Notes: generated by a model not told the origin, from the letters alone. A DNA stretch of 64,000 bases from Sporosarcina ureae (GCF_002101375.1 NZ_CP015207.1:2868001-2932000); one strand, 5' to 3'; shown: positions 34,491 through 46,254, counted from the first letter of the stretch. Translations and numbers: made by a program.

Positions 34491-35560
34491 AAGGATTAAT
34501 AAATAGTGCGTTTGTAATCTTACTCGTTTCTGGTCTCCTGTTGTTTGCCAATTATCAGCTCGAGCATAAAGCGGGGAGTGCGGGTAAAGATACGATTACG
34601 GTATACAACTGGGGCGAATATATTGACCCGGATCTTCTGAAGCAATTTGAGGAACAAGAAGGCATCAAAGTGATTTATGAAACATTTGATTCCAATGAAG
34701 GAATGATGGGGAAAATCGAACAAGGGGGAACTGCTTACGATGTGACAGTCCCGTCTGAATATGCAGTGCAGATGATGGAAGAGAAGGATCTTTTACTGCC
34801 ACTGGATTTCTCGAAAATTCCGAACGTTCAACACATCGATCCATACTTCATGAATTTGCCGTTTGATCCAGACAATCAATATTCGATTCCGTATTTCTGG
34901 GGAACTGTGGGTATCGCATATAATGCATCCTTATTGGAAGGTCAGACGTTTGAGAGTTGGGAAAGTTTATGGGATGCTTCATTGAGACAGAAGCTCATTT
35001 TGGTAGATAGTGCGCGTGAAGTGATCGGAATATCATTGAATTCACTCGGCTACTCATTGAACTCAACTAGTTTGCAGGAACTAAAACAGGCAACAGACAA
35101 GCTGGAAACGATGGGTCCGAATGTTAAAGCGGTTATAGGTGATGAAGTTACCCAACTCATGATCAATAACGAAGCATCCGTTGCGCTCACGTGGTCTGGC
35201 CAGGCGGCAGATATGATCTCTGAAAACGACGACATTAATTATATCGTGCCAAATGAAGGTTCGAACTTATGGTTTGATAATATTGTCATCCCGAAAACCT
35301 CTACGAATGTTGAAGGTGCATATAAATTTATTAATTTCATGCTTGATCCTGAAGTGGCAGCGCAAAACGCAGAATACGTGGGGTATTCTACACCGAATAC
35401 TGCAGCATTGTCATTTATGGATGAAGATATTACAAGTGATGAACGATTTTACCCTGATGAAGAGGCGAGGAAAAACCTTGAAGTGTATGAAAATTTAGGT
35501 TTAGAAACACTTGGAGTGTATAATGAGTTATTCCTGAAATTTAAAATGGGATTGCGATAA
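34487..35560 (+). CDS. potD: Polyamine-binding protein PotD, apparently without lipobox
   Basis: 357 residues. The mature part is a standard PotD fold: TVYNWGEYIDPDLLKQFEEQ, YDVTVPSEY, IPYFWGTVGIAYN, and a C-terminal GVYNELFLKFKMGL. The N-terminus is a single hydrophobic segment (about 5-23, ending LLLFANYQ) but has no cysteine, unlike the usual lipoprotein form in Gram-positives. It may stay tethered by an uncleaved helix or be secreted. Last gene of potABCD. Confidence 0.9.
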   Translation: MKGLINSAFVILLVSGLLLFANYQLEHKAGSAGKDTITVYNWGEYIDPDLLKQFEEQEGIKVIYETFDSNEGMMGKIEQGGTAYDVTVPSEYAVQMMEEKDLLLPLDFSKIPNVQHIDPYFMNLPFDPDNQYSIPYFWGTVGIAYNASLLEGQTFESWESLWDASLRQKLILVDSAREVIGISLNSLGYSLNSTSLQELKQATDKLETMGPNVKAVIGDEVTQLMINNEASVALTWSGQAADMISENDDINYIVPNEGSNLWFDNIVIPKTSTNVEGAYKFINFMLDPEVAAQNAEYVGYSTPNTAALSFMDEDITSDERFYPDEEARKNLEVYENLGLETLGVYNELFLKFKMGLR

Positions 35561-35596
35561 GACATGTGACTATTCGCAATGGCGAGGAGTAATGAG

Positions 35597-36256
35597 ATGA
35601 AAAAGGAATTTGTAGTAATTGGTTTAGGTCGTTTTGGTGGCAGTATCGTTAAAGAACTAATTGAACTGGAAGCTGATGTTATGGCGATCGATAAGTCACA
35701 AGAACGCGTGGAGGAATTTGCGAATATTGCCACGCAAGCTGTAGCTGTCGATACGACCGACGAAGCGGCATTGCGTTCATTAGGCATACGGAATTTCGAA
35801 CATGTGGTGATCGCAATAGGAGAAAACATACAAGCGAGTATTTTGACTACGCTGATTTTGAAAGAAATCGGTGTACAACGTATTACTGTGAAAGCGCAAA
35901 ATGACTATCATGAAAAAGTATTGCGGAAAATTGGAGCGGACCAAGTCGTTCACCCTGAGCGAGATATGGGGAAGCGTATTGCAAATAACTTGGTCTCAAA
36001 TAATATTTTGGATTATCTAGAGTTATCCGACGAATACTCGATCGTGGAGATTCAAGCTAATAATCACATCGCAGGTTCTTCGCTGATCGATTTAGACATT
36101 CGTGCCAAGTACGGTGTGAATATTGTAGCGATCAAGCGTGGCACACATATACTAGTTTCTCCGCAAGCGATTGAGCAAATAGAAGTTAATGATGTGTTGA
36201 TTGTGATTGGTTCTGATCTGGATATTCATCGGTTTGAACGGAGAGCATTGCATTAA
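35597..36256 (+). CDS. ktrC: Potassium channel gating subunit KtrC
   Basis: 219 residues from ATG 35597 (GAGGAG upstream). An N-terminal RCK Rossmann domain with VIGLGRFGGSIVKEL (about 5-120) binds ATP/NAD(H), and a C-terminal RCK_C domain (about 140-219) is the known c-di-AMP site in KtrC/KtrA. It forms an octameric ring on a KtrB/KtrD dimer. It lies just past potD with 36 bases between, so it could be partly read with the pot operon. As in B. subtilis it is next to the RNase J1 region. Confidence 0.9.
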   Translation: MKKEFVVIGLGRFGGSIVKELIELEADVMAIDKSQERVEEFANIATQAVAVDTTDEAALRSLGIRNFEHVVIAIGENIQASILTTLILKEIGVQRITVKAQNDYHEKVLRKIGADQVVHPERDMGKRIANNLVSNNILDYLELSDEYSIVEIQANNHIAGSSLIDLDIRAKYGVNIVAIKRGTHILVSPQAIEQIEVNDVLIVIGSDLDIHRFERRALH

Positions 36257-36364
36257 TGAATAGAAAGTGGAAGAAGAGGAGAACGTCGATCAACTAGTGT
36301 TGTTTTTCAACTTGGAACATCTAGTAAATGGTTAAAAGATATTATAAAAAAATCCAAATAAAAA

Positions 36365-36437
36365 ACTGAAGGCAACCCCTGATTTATCGGAGTTGCCTTC
36401 AGTTTGGAGCAAGTGCTAAAGTGCACTTGCTTTTTTT
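36365..36437. terminator. Back-to-back terminators between ktrC and rnjA
   Basis: ACTGAAGGCAAC (36365-36376) / GTTGCCTTCAGT (36392-36403) serves the minus strand, with T's on its left. GCAAGTGC (36409-36416) / GCACTTGC (36423-36430) plus seven T serves the plus strand. Confidence 0.88.
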
Positions 36438-36447
36438 GTATGTTTTT

Positions 36448-38115
36448 TTAGAGTTCCATAATTACAGGAAGGATCATCGGTTTACGTTTCGTTTTTTCGT
36501 ATAAATACGGAACGAGTGTATCGATGATGTCGCCTTTTAGGTTGTTGATGGAATCAGGTTTAGCAACCAGTTTGCGCTGTAATGTTTTCGAAAGCATATA
36601 TTGTGCTTCGTTTATCATAGCGCCTGATTCCCGCATATAGACGAATCCGCGTGAGATCAGGTCGGGACCAGATACTAAGCGGTTCTTTTTGGTGTCGATG
36701 GTTGCTACAACGATGACCAGACCATCTTCAGAGAGAATTCGTCTGTCACGTAGTACAACGTTACCGATATCGCCGATGCCGCTTCCGTCGATGTAAACAT
36801 CGCCTGACGGTACACGTCCAGCAAGTCTTGCGGTTGAGTCAGTGAGTGCAAGTACATCACCGTTACCCATAATGAAAATGTTATCAGGTTCGACATCACA
36901 GTCTACAGCAAGTTGAGAGTGCATATTCATCATGCGATATTCCCCGTGGATTGGCATGAAGTATTTAGGTTTGATTAAACGCAACATAAGCTTTTGCTCT
37001 TCCTGTGACCCGTGACCGGACGTGTGGATGTTGTTTAAAGGACCATGAATAACTTCTGCACCTGCACGGAACAATGAATTAATCGCTTTGTTCACGCTAA
37101 GTGTATTTCCTGGAATAGGTGAAGATGAGAAAATAACGGTATCACCAGGTTGGATTTGTACTTGTCTATGCGTACCGTTTGCGATACGAGATAGTGCAGC
37201 CATCGGTTCACCTTGGCTACCCGTACATAAAATCATCACTTTATTAGCTGGAAGTCGGTTGAGTGATTGAGCATCTACGAATAAATCTTTTGGAGCGTCA
37301 ATATAACCGAGTTCGCGACCGATAGTAATTGCATTATCCATACTACGACCGAAGACAGCGATTTTACGGCCAAATATCTGCGCCGATTCAATCACTTGTT
37401 GCAATCTATGGATATTCGAAGCGAATGTAGCGAAAATAATCCGACCATCTACAGTACGGAAAATATCGTTCAGGCTTTCTCCAACTTTACGTTCAGACAT
37501 CGTGAAGTTAGGTACTTCTGCGTTTGTACTGTCTGATAATAAACAAAGGACACCTTCGCTACCGATTTTCGCCATCTTATGCAAGTTAGCAGGTTCACCG
37601 ACAGGCGTAAAGTCGAACTTAAAGTCACCTGTATGGACGATGTTACCCGATGGAGTTTTGACCACTACACCGAATGCATCAGGAATACTGTGCGTAGTTC
37701 TGAAGAAGGACACTGCAGTTTTACGGAATTTAATAAAATCATCTTCTTCAATTTCATGAATTTCCGTAGTGCGCAATAATCCGTGTTCTTCCAACTTATT
37801 GCGAAGTAAACCAATTGCTAGTTTACCGCCATAGACGGGAACGTTCACTTTGCGTAATAGATAGGGAATTCCACCGATATGATCTTCGTGACCATGTGTG
37901 ATGAAAAGTCCTTTAATTTTATCGATATTGCGTTCGAGGTAAGTGTAATCTGGAATTACATAGTCAATACCTAGCAATTCGTCTTCAGGAAACTTGATTC
38001 CAGCATCAATAATGATGATTTCATCTTGGAATTGTACACAATACGTATTTTTACCGATTTCACCTAGTCCGCCTAGGGCAAAAACGGCTGTTTCATTGTT
38101 TTTAATAGATTTCAT
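36448..38115 (-). CDS. rnjA: Ribonuclease J1
   Basis: 555 residues. Metallo-beta-lactamase/beta-CASP nuclease: metal motif [10 protein letters not shown] (His74, His76, Asp78, His79), further zinc ligands in HTGDFKFD, and beta-CASP elements SSSPIPGN and [10 protein letters not shown]. It has 5'-to-3' exo- and endonuclease activity and is central to mRNA turnover and rRNA processing in Firmicutes. It sits 3 bases after rpoY on the same strand, as in B. subtilis. Confidence 0.97.
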   Translation of the reverse strand: MKSIKNNETAVFALGGLGEIGKNTYCVQFQDEIIIIDAGIKFPEDELLGIDYVIPDYTYLERNIDKIKGLFITHGHEDHIGGIPYLLRKVNVPVYGGKLAIGLLRNKLEEHGLLRTTEIHEIEEDDFIKFRKTAVSFFRTTHSIPDAFGVVVKTPSGNIVHTGDFKFDFTPVGEPANLHKMAKIGSEGVLCLLSDSTNAEVPNFTMSERKVGESLNDIFRTVDGRIIFATFASNIHRLQQVIESAQIFGRKIAVFGRSMDNAITIGRELGYIDAPKDLFVDAQSLNRLPANKVMILCTGSQGEPMAALSRIANGTHRQVQIQPGDTVIFSSSPIPGNTLSVNKAINSLFRAGAEVIHGPLNNIHTSGHGSQEEQKLMLRLIKPKYFMPIHGEYRMMNMHSQLAVDCDVEPDNIFIMGNGDVLALTDSTARLAGRVPSGDVYIDGSGIGDIGNVVLRDRRILSEDGLVIVVATIDTKKNRLVSGPDLISRGFVYMRESGAMINEAQYMLSKTLQRKLVAKPDSINNLKGDIIDTLVPYLYEKTKRKPMILPVIMEL

Positions 38116-38118
38116 TGA

Positions 38119-38328
38119 TTAGACCTGCTCAACGCGAAAGTCTGGGGAGGCTTGTTCGTATGCTAAATGCTCGCCCTCCAGCTTTTGTACGTATTCAATC
38201 ATCAGATCGCGACCTTTTAATTGATCACGGACTTCTTTTTCTGTTTCAGCTTCTACATACAAGCTGAGTGTGTTCTCGCGGACTGGAACTTCATGTACGT
38301 TTAAATGGTAATATACTTTGAAAATCAT
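38119..38328 (-). CDS. rpoY: RNA polymerase epsilon subunit
   Basis: 69 residues. MIFKVYYHLNVHEVPVRENT and EYVQKLEGEHLAYEQAS are diagnostic of the small DUF1447/RpoY subunit of Firmicute RNA polymerase. Good AAAGGAG site. Operon with rnjA, reflecting a long-known link between transcription and mRNA decay genes. Confidence 0.95.
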   Translation of the reverse strand: MIFKVYYHLNVHEVPVRENTLSLYVEAETEKEVRDQLKGRDLMIEYVQKLEGEHLAYEQASPDFRVEQV

Positions 38329-38354
38329 GTTTAACTCTCCTTTTTACGTTCCTA

Positions 38355-38384
38355 ATAATACATATCATCAATAATAGCATGCAA
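38355..38384 (-). promoter_or_regulatory. rpoY-rnjA promoter
   Basis: On the minus strand TTGCAT (38384-38379), 18 bp, TATTAT (38360-38355). Confidence 0.5.
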
Positions 38385-38400
38385 TTTCCCTAAAATAAAG

Positions 38401-38427
38401 AAAAGCCCACCAATTTAGTTGGCGGGC
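38401..38427 (-). terminator. Terminator of the 23-aa peptide gene
   Basis: TTGGCGGGC (38419-38427) and GCCCACCAA (38405-38413) form a 9-bp stem; on the minus strand TTTTC follows. Confidence 0.88.
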
Positions 38428-38435
38428 GTAAAAGT

Positions 38436-38507
38436 CTAAGCAATTGTCTTTTTACCGAGCAGGCCATTAAGTCGTCTTAGCAGTTTGCGTTTTAGACGTT
38501 TATACAT
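38436..38507 (-). CDS. 23-aa strongly basic peptide with its own promoter
   Basis: On the minus strand an ATG at 38507 follows AAGGAG (38523-38518) by 10 bases and runs to a TAG at 38438-38436. Ten of 23 residues are Lys/Arg, interspersed with Leu, as in an amphipathic cationic helix (it starts MYKRLKRKLLRR). A near-perfect promoter and a strong terminator bracket it, so the transcript is only about 120 bases. No known family comes to mind. It might be a small regulatory, toxin-like or ribosome-linked peptide, or the RNA itself may matter. Confidence 0.65.
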   Translation of the reverse strand: MYKRLKRKLLRRLNGLLGKKTIA

Positions 38508-38529
38508 GGCATCATCACTCCTTGACAAG

Positions 38530-38558
38530 ACTATAACAGAAAAAAATCGGTCTGTCAA
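38530..38558 (-). promoter_or_regulatory. Consensus promoter of the 23-aa peptide gene
   Basis: Minus strand TTGACA (38558-38553), 17-bp spacer, TATAGT (38535-38530). The ribosome binding site starts only 6-7 bases past the -10 box, so the leader is very short. CTTGACA..AGAC (38521-38531) and GTCTGTCAAG (38550-38559) form an inverted repeat spanning the promoter, a possible operator. Confidence 0.8.
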
Positions 38559-38569
38559 GTATAAGAGCT

Positions 38570-39127
38570 TTACTCTCTATCGAATGCTATGGCACCGGCA
38601 ATCTCCTTGTAAGGGGCATTTTTGTCGATATGATCATAGAACATAATGCCATTCAAATGATCAAGTTCATGTTGGAACGCAATGGCGGGCAATCCTTTTA
38701 AACGTTTCTTGATTACGTTGCCTTCCTTATCGAAAGCTTTTACGGTAATTCTTGCGTAACGCGGAACATACCCAGGCACTTCACGATCTACCGATAAACA
38801 GCCTTCACCGTTCTCTATATATGTTTTTTCTACGGAATGGCTAATGATCTTAGGGTTAATCGCTATAAAGTCTTCCAATAGAACCTCGCCGTCAGGAATA
38901 TGCAGGGCGAAAATTCTTTTGGATGCATTCACTTGTGGTGCAGCCAATCCGATGCCCGAACGCAAACCGTATTTTTTTGCCAACTCATCATGTTGGCTAT
39001 TGACTACATACTCCAACAGATCATCGCATAATTGACGGTCTTCGTTACTTAAAGGAAAGCTCACCTCTTTTGCTTTTAGACGCAACGTCGGGTGACCCTC
39101 TCGGATAATATCATTCATTAAAATCAT
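38570..39127 (-). CDS. def: Peptide deformylase
   Basis: 185 residues from ATG 39127 (GAGAGGAAG upstream; the longer frame starting at 39172 lacks a site). The three family motifs are GIGLAAPQ (58-65), EGCLS with Cys110, and QHELDHLNG with His153 and His157; Cys and both His bind the metal. It removes the N-formyl group from nascent proteins. It resembles B. subtilis DefB (YkrB), which also lies near rnjA and pdhA. Confidence 0.96.
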   Translation of the reverse strand: MILMNDIIREGHPTLRLKAKEVSFPLSNEDRQLCDDLLEYVVNSQHDELAKKYGLRSGIGLAAPQVNASKRIFALHIPDGEVLLEDFIAINPKIISHSVEKTYIENGEGCLSVDREVPGYVPRYARITVKAFDKEGNVIKKRLKGLPAIAFQHELDHLNGIMFYDHIDKNAPYKEIAGAIAFDRE

Positions 39128-39295
39128 TTCTACTCTTCCTCTCGGATATATTAGGTATAGTACAATCTGCAATAAACTGGTAACAGACGTGCAGTAAGGG
39201 ATATAATCGTAAAAAACAATTTCCTCTTATACAGTATAGACGAATGATAAAAATGGTGAAAGAAAAAAGTATATAAAGTATCAGGAGGGTAATTA

Positions 39296-39922
39296 ATGAA
39301 GAAAGTAATTTGTTTATTGTTCATATTCCTTCTACTAACTGGTTGTTCCAAAGAGTCTGAAGTAACTCAACAACTTACAGATTTACTTGTGGCTGTGAAT
39401 GAAAAAGAAAAACAAGGGAACAACTTTGGGATGAAGTTACTTGAGAAAGAACAGAAGGAACAAGTCTTATTTGTTGAGACCATGGAACTGACTCAACAGC
39501 AATATCAAGAAGTGAAACAGCGTGTGGTTGCGATGAAGAAGTCTGCACATGAACGGGCTCTGCTAGTAGAAAAAGAGGAAAATTCTTTACGCGAATCGAA
39601 GAAAGAGATAGACCGTATGTCTGAATGGATGGAGCAGATGGATTTACATGATCAATTAGGTGTAGTAATTGAAACACTTTATGAACGTTCGGATATACAT
39701 GAGACGTTCATCATGCAGTATAAAAAGTTGATAGATAGTCAGACGCAATTATATACGCAAATTGAAGATCACTCTATCCGTGAGCATGAACTTCAAAAAC
39801 AAGTCAATGAAGTAAACGAGTTAATCACTTCCAGTCAACAATCACTTATAGAATTTAATGAAGCGACTAGGGAAGTAAACAGATTAGCTGCTCGTGCTTT
39901 GAAAAGTTTAGAAACACATTAA
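39296..39922 (+). CDS. ykyA: YkyA-like cell-wall-binding lipoprotein
   Basis: 208 residues. A short signal peptide ends at a lipobox LLTGC (Cys17). The rest is a long alpha-helical, Gln/Glu-rich coiled-coil region. Size, lipobox and position directly before pdhA match B. subtilis YkyA, annotated as a putative cell-wall binding lipoprotein; its role is not established. Strong AGGAGG site. Confidence 0.85.
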   Translation: MKKVICLLFIFLLLTGCSKESEVTQQLTDLLVAVNEKEKQGNNFGMKLLEKEQKEQVLFVETMELTQQQYQEVKQRVVAMKKSAHERALLVEKEENSLRESKKEIDRMSEWMEQMDLHDQLGVVIETLYERSDIHETFIMQYKKLIDSQTQLYTQIEDHSIREHELQKQVNEVNELITSSQQSLIEFNEATREVNRLAARALKSLETH

Positions 39923-40098
39923 AAAGGAAATGTAAAGTATGGAGTAAATACTATTAAAAGGAACAAGTAGTACGCCATAATCGATTGTTGGAGCAGATCA
40001 AGAATGCGAATGAGGCTGTAATCTGAGTTGCTGTATGGATATCTAATGATGAATTTTAAGGCTGCGGAATGCTGAGTGCAAGTTAAGAAAAAACATAT

Positions 40099-40142
40099 CT
40101 GTACCAACACAGAATGGATATTGTGTTAGTACAGTATATTTT
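40099..40142 (+). terminator. Probable terminator after ykyA
   Basis: CTGTACCAACACA (40099-40111) pairs with TGTGTTAGTACAG (40122-40134, one mismatch), followed by TATATTTTT. Confidence 0.6.
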
Positions 40143-40185
40143 TAGAAAAATATAAAAAAGACTAAGAAGTCTTTGATTACAATGG

Positions 40186-40214
40186 TTGACCAAGTGCTCA
40201 GTTTTGCGTATACT
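40186..40214 (+). promoter_or_regulatory. pdhABCD promoter
   Basis: TTGACC (40186-40191), 17-bp spacer, TATACT (40209-40214). Confidence 0.8.
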
Positions 40215-40270
40215 AATATTTATAAGAAGTTGTATTAACTTTATTTGAAATCGATATAATACAGATATGA

Positions 40271-41401
<1,131 letters not shown>

Positions 41402-41404
41402 TCC

Positions 41405-42382
41405 ATGGCAGAATTAACAATGATTCAAGCGATTACAGATGCGCTTCGTACTGAGCTGAAAACGGATGAAAATGTATTGCTATTCGGTGAAGACGTAGGC
41501 GCAAACGGAGGTGTCTTCCGTGCGACGGAAGGCCTTCATAAAGAATTCGGTGAGGAGCGCGTATTTGATACGCCGCTAGCTGAATCTGGTATTGGTGGAT
41601 TGGCAATTGGCCTAGCACTTACTGGTTTTCGTCCTATTATGGAAATTCAATTCTTCGGTTTTCTATTTGAAGTAATGGATTCAGTGAGTGGACAAATTGC
41701 GAGAATGAGCTTTAGAACAGGTGGCCATTTCAATGCACCGATTACGATACGTGCTCCATTTGGTGGCGGTGTAGCCACTCCAGAAATGCACGCAGACAGC
41801 TTAGAAGGTCTAGTGGCATCACAACCTGGTTTAACAGTGGTTATCCCATCTACTCCGTACGATGCAAAAGGATTACTTATATCTGCAATCAAGAGTGATG
41901 ATCCCGTAATTTTCTTGGAGCATATGAAACTATATCGCTCATTCAGACAAGAAGTTCCTGAAGAAGAATATACTATTCCTTTAGGAAAAGCTGATATTAA
42001 GCGTGAAGGTAAAGATTTGACGATTGTCACATATGGTGCAATGGTGCAGGAAAGCTTAAAAGCTGCTGAAGCGCTTGAAAAAGAAAATTACTCAGTGGAA
42101 GTCATCGATTTACGTACGATTCAGCCTATTGATATAGAAACAATCATTCAATCCGTTGAAAAAACAAATCGCGCAATCGTCGTACAAGAAGCTCAGCGGC
42201 AAGCGGGAATTGCTGCTAACGTTGTAGCTGAAATTACTGAACGCGCTATTTTGAGCCTAGAAGCTCCAGTGCTGCGCGTGACGGCACCAGACACGGTATA
42301 TCCGTTTGCGGCAGGCGAAAACACTTGGTTGCCTAATGCCAAAGACATTGCAGCGAAAGCAAGAGAAGTTCTTACATTCTAA
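41405..42382 (+). CDS. pdhB: Pyruvate dehydrogenase E1 beta
   Basis: 325 residues. Transketolase-type beta subunit with [31 protein letters not shown] and a C-terminal domain ending [18 protein letters not shown]. Forms the alpha2-beta2 E1 with PdhA. Ribosome binding site GGAAAGGAG inside the end of pdhA. Confidence 0.97.
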   Translation: MAELTMIQAITDALRTELKTDENVLLFGEDVGANGGVFRATEGLHKEFGEERVFDTPLAESGIGGLAIGLALTGFRPIMEIQFFGFLFEVMDSVSGQIARMSFRTGGHFNAPITIRAPFGGGVATPEMHADSLEGLVASQPGLTVVIPSTPYDAKGLLISAIKSDDPVIFLEHMKLYRSFRQEVPEEEYTIPLGKADIKREGKDLTIVTYGAMVQESLKAAEALEKENYSVEVIDLRTIQPIDIETIIQSVEKTNRAIVVQEAQRQAGIAANVVAEITERAILSLEAPVLRVTAPDTVYPFAAGENTWLPNAKDIAAKAREVLTF

Positions 42383-42416
42383 ATACTAGTCGGACAATCC
42401 AGGAAGGGTGAATTAC

Positions 42417-43790
42417 GTGACTTATGAATTTCGATTACCAGACATTGGTGAAGGTATACACGAAGGGGAGATCGTCAAGTGGTTCGTAAAACCAGGCGAT
42501 GAAATCCAAGAAGATGATACATTACTAGAAGTACAAAATGATAAATCCGTAGTAGAAATTCCATCACCTGTATCAGGTACAGTAGAAGAAATTTATGTTA
42601 CTGAAGGTACTGTAGCAGTTGTTGGTGATAAATTAGTGCGTTTTGATGCACCGGATCATGGTATTCCAGATCATGAAGACGATGAAGAAGGTACGGACTC
42701 TTCTAATGAAGAAGCGAGTGCAGAAAAGTCTCATGAACAAGTAGGGGAAGCACTTGGTAGCGTAGATTCCAAGAAACCTGAACAAGCATCTGGAGAACAA
42801 CAATCCGCAGAACCGCAAAAACAACAAACTACCAAGACAACTACTAGTGAAATCGATGAAAATCGCCGAGTAATCGCGATGCCATCTGTTCGTAAATATG
42901 CACGAGAACACGATGTAGCGATAGCGCAAGTTGCAGGGAGTGGAAAAAACGGCCGTGTAGTAAAAGAAGATATAGATTCATTTAAAGCGGGAGGTCAACA
43001 ACCATCTGTTGAAGAAAAGACCCAATCCCAGCAAGACGCGGCAACGCCTGGTACTCCAGAGAAGCAAGCGCCTATCTTTGAAGGTGAATTCCCAGAGACT
43101 CGTGAGAAAATGTCTCCTATGCGGAAAGCCATCTCAAAAGCAATGTCAAATTCAAAACACACAGCGGCACATGTTACATTGTTAGATGAAGTGGATGTTA
43201 CTGCACTAGTTGCACATCGAAAAGAATTCAAAGCAATTGCGGCGGAGAAAGATGTTAAGTTAACGTATCTTCCGTATGTAGTAAAAGCGCTTGTAGCAAC
43301 ATTGCGTGAGTTCCCTCAACTGAACACGTCATTAGACGATGCAACAGAAGAATTAATTCAAAAACACTACTATAATATCGGAATTGCAGCAGATACAGAT
43401 CGCGGTCTAATGGTACCCGTCGTTAAAAATGCTGATCGCAAGTCCATGTTTGCTATTTCAAATGAAGTGAATGAGCTTGCTGGAAAAGCGCGCGATGGAA
43501 AACTTCAAGCAGCAGAAATGAAAGGTGCATCATGTACGATCACGAACATTGGTTCTGCAGGTGGACAGTGGTTTACACCGATCATTAACCATCCAGAAGT
43601 AGCTATTTTAGGTATTGGAAGAATTTCTGAAAAACCTATTGTGAAAAATGGTGAAATTGTAGCGGCACCTATGTTAGCATTATCATTAGTATTTGATCAC
43701 AGAGTGATTGATGGCGTAACGGGGCAATTAGCGTTAAACTATCTTAAGGAATTAATAAGTAATCCATCACTTTTATTAATGGAGGCGTAA
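42417..43790 (+). CDS. pdhC: Dihydrolipoyl acetyltransferase E2
   Basis: 457 residues from GTG 42417, with AGGAAGG about 10 bases before; GTG 42408 overlaps that site. A single lipoyl domain carries Lys43 in EVQNDKS, then a Gln/Glu-rich hinge (about 80-145), a peripheral-subunit-binding domain ([15 protein letters not shown]), a second linker and the catalytic core ending in DHRVIDG. It moves acetyl from lipoate to CoA and forms the icosahedral core. Confidence 0.96.
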   Translation: MTYEFRLPDIGEGIHEGEIVKWFVKPGDEIQEDDTLLEVQNDKSVVEIPSPVSGTVEEIYVTEGTVAVVGDKLVRFDAPDHGIPDHEDDEEGTDSSNEEASAEKSHEQVGEALGSVDSKKPEQASGEQQSAEPQKQQTTKTTTSEIDENRRVIAMPSVRKYAREHDVAIAQVAGSGKNGRVVKEDIDSFKAGGQQPSVEEKTQSQQDAATPGTPEKQAPIFEGEFPETREKMSPMRKAISKAMSNSKHTAAHVTLLDEVDVTALVAHRKEFKAIAAEKDVKLTYLPYVVKALVATLREFPQLNTSLDDATEELIQKHYYNIGIAADTDRGLMVPVVKNADRKSMFAISNEVNELAGKARDGKLQAAEMKGASCTITNIGSAGGQWFTPIINHPEVAILGIGRISEKPIVKNGEIVAAPMLALSLVFDHRVIDGVTGQLALNYLKELISNPSLLLMEA

Positions 43791-43794
43791 AGCA

Positions 43795-45207
43795 ATGGTA
43801 GTAGGAGATTTTCCAATTGAAGTTGACACACTTGTAGTAGGTTCAGGCCCAGGAGGATATGTGGCAGCAATACGCGCAGCTCAACTTGGTCAAAAAGTTA
43901 CAATCGTAGAAAAAGATACAATCGGCGGCGTTTGTTTGAACGTTGGATGTATTCCTTCTAAAGCAATGATTTCTGTTGGACACCGCTTTGTGGATGCTCA
44001 GAATGCAGATGCTATGGGAATCACTGCGAAATCTGTCGAACTAGACTTTTCTAAAGCTATGAAGTTTAAGGAAAGTGTTGTGTCTAAGTTAACGGGCGGC
44101 GTATCCGGTTTGCTTAAAGGAAACAAAGTAGAAACTGTTGCAGGTGAAGCGTATTTCGTGGATGCGAACACTGTACGTGTGATGACAGACAACTCTGCTC
44201 AAACCTATAAATTCAACAACGTTATCATCGCAACGGGTGCACGCCCAGTTGAAATCCCTTCATTCAAATTTACAGACCGTGTAATCAATTCTACCGGTGC
44301 TCTAAGTTTGAAAGAATTACCGAAAAAGCTTGTCGTTGTCGGTGGCGGTTATATTGGTACAGAACTTGGATCTGCTTATGCTAATCTAGGATCTGAAGTA
44401 ACCATTCTTGAGGGTGCGGATGATATCCTTGCTGGTTTCGAAAAACAAATGACGCAAATCGTTAAAAAAGGCTTGAAGAAAAAAGGCGTTGAAGTAGTTG
44501 TAAAAGCATCTGCTAAGGGCGTTGAAGAAACTAAAGATGGTGTCGTAGTAACTTACGAAGCTAAAGGTGAAGAAGTGAAAATTGAAGCGGACTACGTTCT
44601 TGTAACGGTGGGCCGTCGTCCGAATACAGATGAAATCGGTTTGGAAAGTCTTGGCTTGAACATGACGGACCGCGGTTTGATCGAAGTGGACAAGCAATGC
44701 CGTACAAATCTACCGAATGTATATGCAATCGGTGATATCGTAGCGGGACCTCAGCTTGCGCACAAAGCTTCTTACGAGGCAAAAGTTGCAGCAGAAGCTA
44801 TTGCTGGAGAAAAATCTGAAGTAGATTATATGGCGATTCCAGCTGTATGCTTCACAGATCCTGAACTAGCAACTGTAGGCTTAAACGAAAAGCAAGCAAA
44901 AGATGAAGGATATGACGTAATAAGCGGTAAGTTCCCGTTTGCAGCAAACGGCCGTGCTCTTTCATTGGATGCTACAGAAGGTTTCGTGAAGCTTGTAGGC
45001 CGCAAAGAAGACGGCTTATTACTTGGCGCTCAAATCGTTGGGGAAAATGCTTCTGACATGATTGCAGAACTTGGTCTAGCGATTGAAGCAGGTATGACAC
45101 TTGAAGATATTTCTATGACGATTCATGCTCACCCTACATTAGGCGAGATTTCCATGGAAGCAGCGGAAGTTGCCCTTGGTAAGCCAATTCACATGATGAC
45201 GAAATAA
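43795..45207 (+). CDS. pdhD: Dihydrolipoamide dehydrogenase E3
   Basis: 470 residues. FAD motif [17 protein letters not shown], redox-active disulfide [17 protein letters not shown] motif [19 protein letters not shown], and the C-terminal His-Glu pair in [15 protein letters not shown]. It reoxidises E2-bound lipoate. It follows pdhC by 4 bases, and a terminator closes the operon. Confidence 0.97.
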   Translation: MVVGDFPIEVDTLVVGSGPGGYVAAIRAAQLGQKVTIVEKDTIGGVCLNVGCIPSKAMISVGHRFVDAQNADAMGITAKSVELDFSKAMKFKESVVSKLTGGVSGLLKGNKVETVAGEAYFVDANTVRVMTDNSAQTYKFNNVIIATGARPVEIPSFKFTDRVINSTGALSLKELPKKLVVVGGGYIGTELGSAYANLGSEVTILEGADDILAGFEKQMTQIVKKGLKKKGVEVVVKASAKGVEETKDGVVVTYEAKGEEVKIEADYVLVTVGRRPNTDEIGLESLGLNMTDRGLIEVDKQCRTNLPNVYAIGDIVAGPQLAHKASYEAKVAAEAIAGEKSEVDYMAIPAVCFTDPELATVGLNEKQAKDEGYDVISGKFPFAANGRALSLDATEGFVKLVGRKEDGLLLGAQIVGENASDMIAELGLAIEAGMTLEDISMTIHAHPTLGEISMEAAEVALGKPIHMMTK

Positions 45208-45225
45208 AACAGCTAGAATTGAACA

Positions 45226-45257
45226 GCCCATGGGGATTTTTTCTCATGGGCCTTTTT
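45226..45257 (+). terminator. Terminator of the pdh operon
   Basis: GCCCATG (45226-45232) / CATGGGC (45245-45251) then five T. Confidence 0.85.
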
Positions 45258-45283
45258 ACATTATGGAAAAATGGGGGATTTTC

Positions 45284-46243
45284 ATGTGGGAAACTAGAGT
45301 GACAAAACTGTTTGGAATTGATTATCCGATTGTGCAAGGAGGACTTGCATATCTGGCTTATTCAGACCTGGCTGCTGCCGTTTCGGAAGCAGGCGGACTT
45401 GGCCAAATTACAGCGATGAGTCTAACTTCGCCTGAAGCATTGAAAGAAGAAATCCGCAAAGTTCGCCAAAAGACAAATAAACCCTTTAGTGTAAATTTTG
45501 CCATTGGTAATCATGGTAGATCGTATGAAGCAATGGTGGAAGCTGCATTGGAAGAAAACATCAATATTATATCGGTTACCGGGGGAAATCCTGCGCCACT
45601 ATTTGAAATGTTAACAGGTACTGATGTGAAGAAGATGGTGTTAGTGGCGGCTAGAAGGCAAGCACAAAAAGCTGAAGAGATTGGCGCGGATGCTGTCATA
45701 GCAGTTGGACAAGAAGGCGGCGGACATTTAGGCCGCGATGATATTGGTACGATGGTATTAATCCCAAGAATTGTAGATTCCGTTACTATACCCGTCATTG
45801 GCTCAGGTGGTATTGGAGATGGGCGGGGCTGGATGGCAGCACAAGCACTCGGGGCAGAAGGGATCGAGATGGGCACTCGTTTCATAGCGACGAAAGAATG
45901 TGTCGATGCATCACCTGCTTATCTAGAAACTCTTTTAGCAAGTAGTGAACAGGACACGACGATTATCAAACGGACAATCGGTGCACCTGCACGTGCATTA
46001 ACGAATGAGTGGACAGAGAAGATTCTAAAATTAGAAGCGGAAGATGCCGGTTACGAAGGGCTGAAAGCATTTATTAGCGGAGATGCCAATCGTAAATTCA
46101 TTCACGATGGTATGAATGATCAAGGCTTTGGTTGGGGTGGCCAAGTAGCGGGTATGATCGAGGATGTTCCAAGTGTCGCCAAATTGTTTGAACGAATGAA
46201 AAATGAAGCGTTAACAATACGAGAAAAATGGAGTGTCAGATAG
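45284..46243 (+). CDS. Nitronate monooxygenase/FabK-like flavoprotein
   Basis: 319 residues from ATG 45284 with GGGGGA before it; earlier in-frame ATG at 45230 lies inside the pdh terminator. TIM-barrel FMN protein of the 2-nitropropane dioxygenase/enoyl-ACP reductase II group: IVQGGLAYLAYSDLAAAVSEAGG at the start, AVGQEGGGHLGR with the catalytic His region, and VIGSGGIGDGRG for phosphate binding. Sequence alone does not separate nitronate oxidation from enoyl reduction. It is followed 11 bases later by yktA. Confidence 0.85.
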   Translation: MWETRVTKLFGIDYPIVQGGLAYLAYSDLAAAVSEAGGLGQITAMSLTSPEALKEEIRKVRQKTNKPFSVNFAIGNHGRSYEAMVEAALEENINIISVTGGNPAPLFEMLTGTDVKKMVLVAARRQAQKAEEIGADAVIAVGQEGGGHLGRDDIGTMVLIPRIVDSVTIPVIGSGGIGDGRGWMAAQALGAEGIEMGTRFIATKECVDASPAYLETLLASSEQDTTIIKRTIGAPARALTNEWTEKILKLEAEDAGYEGLKAFISGDANRKFIHDGMNDQGFGWGGQVAGMIEDVPSVAKLFERMKNEALTIREKWSVR

Positions 46244-46254
46244 GAGAGAAGTAA

